From the NCBI RefSeq assembly GCF_000208745.1, contig NC_030858.1:3434563-3498562 (forward strand): 64,000 nt of DNA, in the 5' to 3' direction. The stretch comes from Theobroma cacao (taxonomy: Eukaryota > Streptophyta > Magnoliopsida > Malvales > Malvaceae). Below are positions 63,530-64,000 of the stretch, piece by piece (positions within the stretch are counted from its first letter, which is position 1; every line of letters begins with the position of its first letter). The position numbers and the translations under genes are program-made. The notes below the pieces were generated by a model. The model did not search any database, was not told where the DNA came from, and saw nothing but the letters and a program-made list of their open reading frames with translations.

Positions 63530-63790
63530 TCGATCCTGTCGTGACGTGCGGGTCGGGGAACCCGTCCGCCAGACGCGGGGCGAAAATTAAAATCGCAAGG
63601 TATGGGAGTCGCCACCAATCTTTTTTATCTGGGTGTGATTGGTCACCTATTAAACCGATTCTTATCGACGAAGGTCCTAAATTGATTTTAGGTCTGTCGA
63701 AAGAACGAGAATTGGTCCACGTTTTTTAGAGATGGGTTCAGGAGTGCAGTTATGCACGGAGAAGGGTTAGCACCCCCGTAATGCCTATTT
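63530..63790. repeat. Probable retroelement fragment at window end
   Basis: GC-rich block with GTCGGGGAACCCGTC, GGGAGTCGCCACCAATC and GGGTTAGCACCCCCGTAATG. Phrases of this type recur in plant LTR-retroelement sequences, as I recall them. It sharply differs in base composition from its flanks. Boundaries and element type are unknown. Confidence 0.35.
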
Positions 63791-64000
63791 CATAAACGGT
63801 ACCATTTAATCTTAAGTTATCTTAATATAGCATTTTCTTAGTTTAATCCCTACTTTATTAATTAAATTTTTATTGAATTGTCAGATTGAGTTTTTCACTT
63901 GGTCTTACGCATGCATATGATGCAAGCGTAGAAAGATGTCGTGACTTGTTTATTTTAAATGATGGAGTCGGTAATCTTTTATTGGAAAATTATTCGAAGA

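Noticed and set aside
1..64000. CRISPR arrays, bacterial operons, rRNA or intact tRNA genes
   Set aside because: The window is plant nuclear DNA; no array of equal spacers and no cloverleaf that I could support was seen.

Overview
This is nuclear DNA from a dicot plant. Genes are split by short AT-rich GT-AG introns, intergenic DNA is AT-rich and full of small transposons, and the recognisable proteins are plant families (LKR/SDH, type-I pectin methylesterases with PMEI pro-regions, a GPI-type GH17/X8 glucanase, BIG5, a DUF547/MIP1-zipper protein). The order HAD-like protein, LKR/SDH, pectin methylesterases recalls the Arabidopsis chromosome 4 block around At4g33140, At4g33150 and At4g33220-33230 (from memory). 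A rosid is likely; Malvaceae such as cotton or cacao is a guess I cannot prove. Layout, left to right: the last exons of a BIG5-type ARF guanine-exchange factor (+, to 2777); a convergent 11-exon DUF547 gene (-, 3379-7812); a two-exon beta-1,3-glucanase (+, 9414-11469); a six-exon HAD-like hydrolase gene with a 25-nt micro-exon (+, 13343-15993); a complete 24-exon bifunctional lysine-ketoglutarate reductase/saccharopine dehydrogenase gene (-, 16956-27690) with a decayed LINE ORF1 in one intron; a transposon-rich gap (28-38.8 kb) with a gene relic, a Helitron-like end and a non-autonomous LTR element carrying a nested TIR element; a pectin methylesterase (+, 38818-41408); a second, LKR-only gene (-, 42137-48221); a repeat-rich gap (48.3-59 kb) with MITEs, two minisatellites and a non-autonomous hAT element; and a second pectin methylesterase (+, 59098-61983). 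The most interesting locus is the tandem LKR pair. The bifunctional gene would channel lysine through saccharopine to aminoadipate semialdehyde. The second copy keeps exactly the ten exons of the LKR half and stops three bases after the point where the ancestral exon 10 would have been spliced, because the exon runs on into the old intron. It therefore looks like a dedicated monofunctional LKR gene of 453 residues. The two pectin methylesterases alternate with the two LKR genes and probably act in the cell wall, independently of lysine catabolism. Exon coordinates come from reading splice sites by eye and checking phases; an error of one base at a few junctions is possible.
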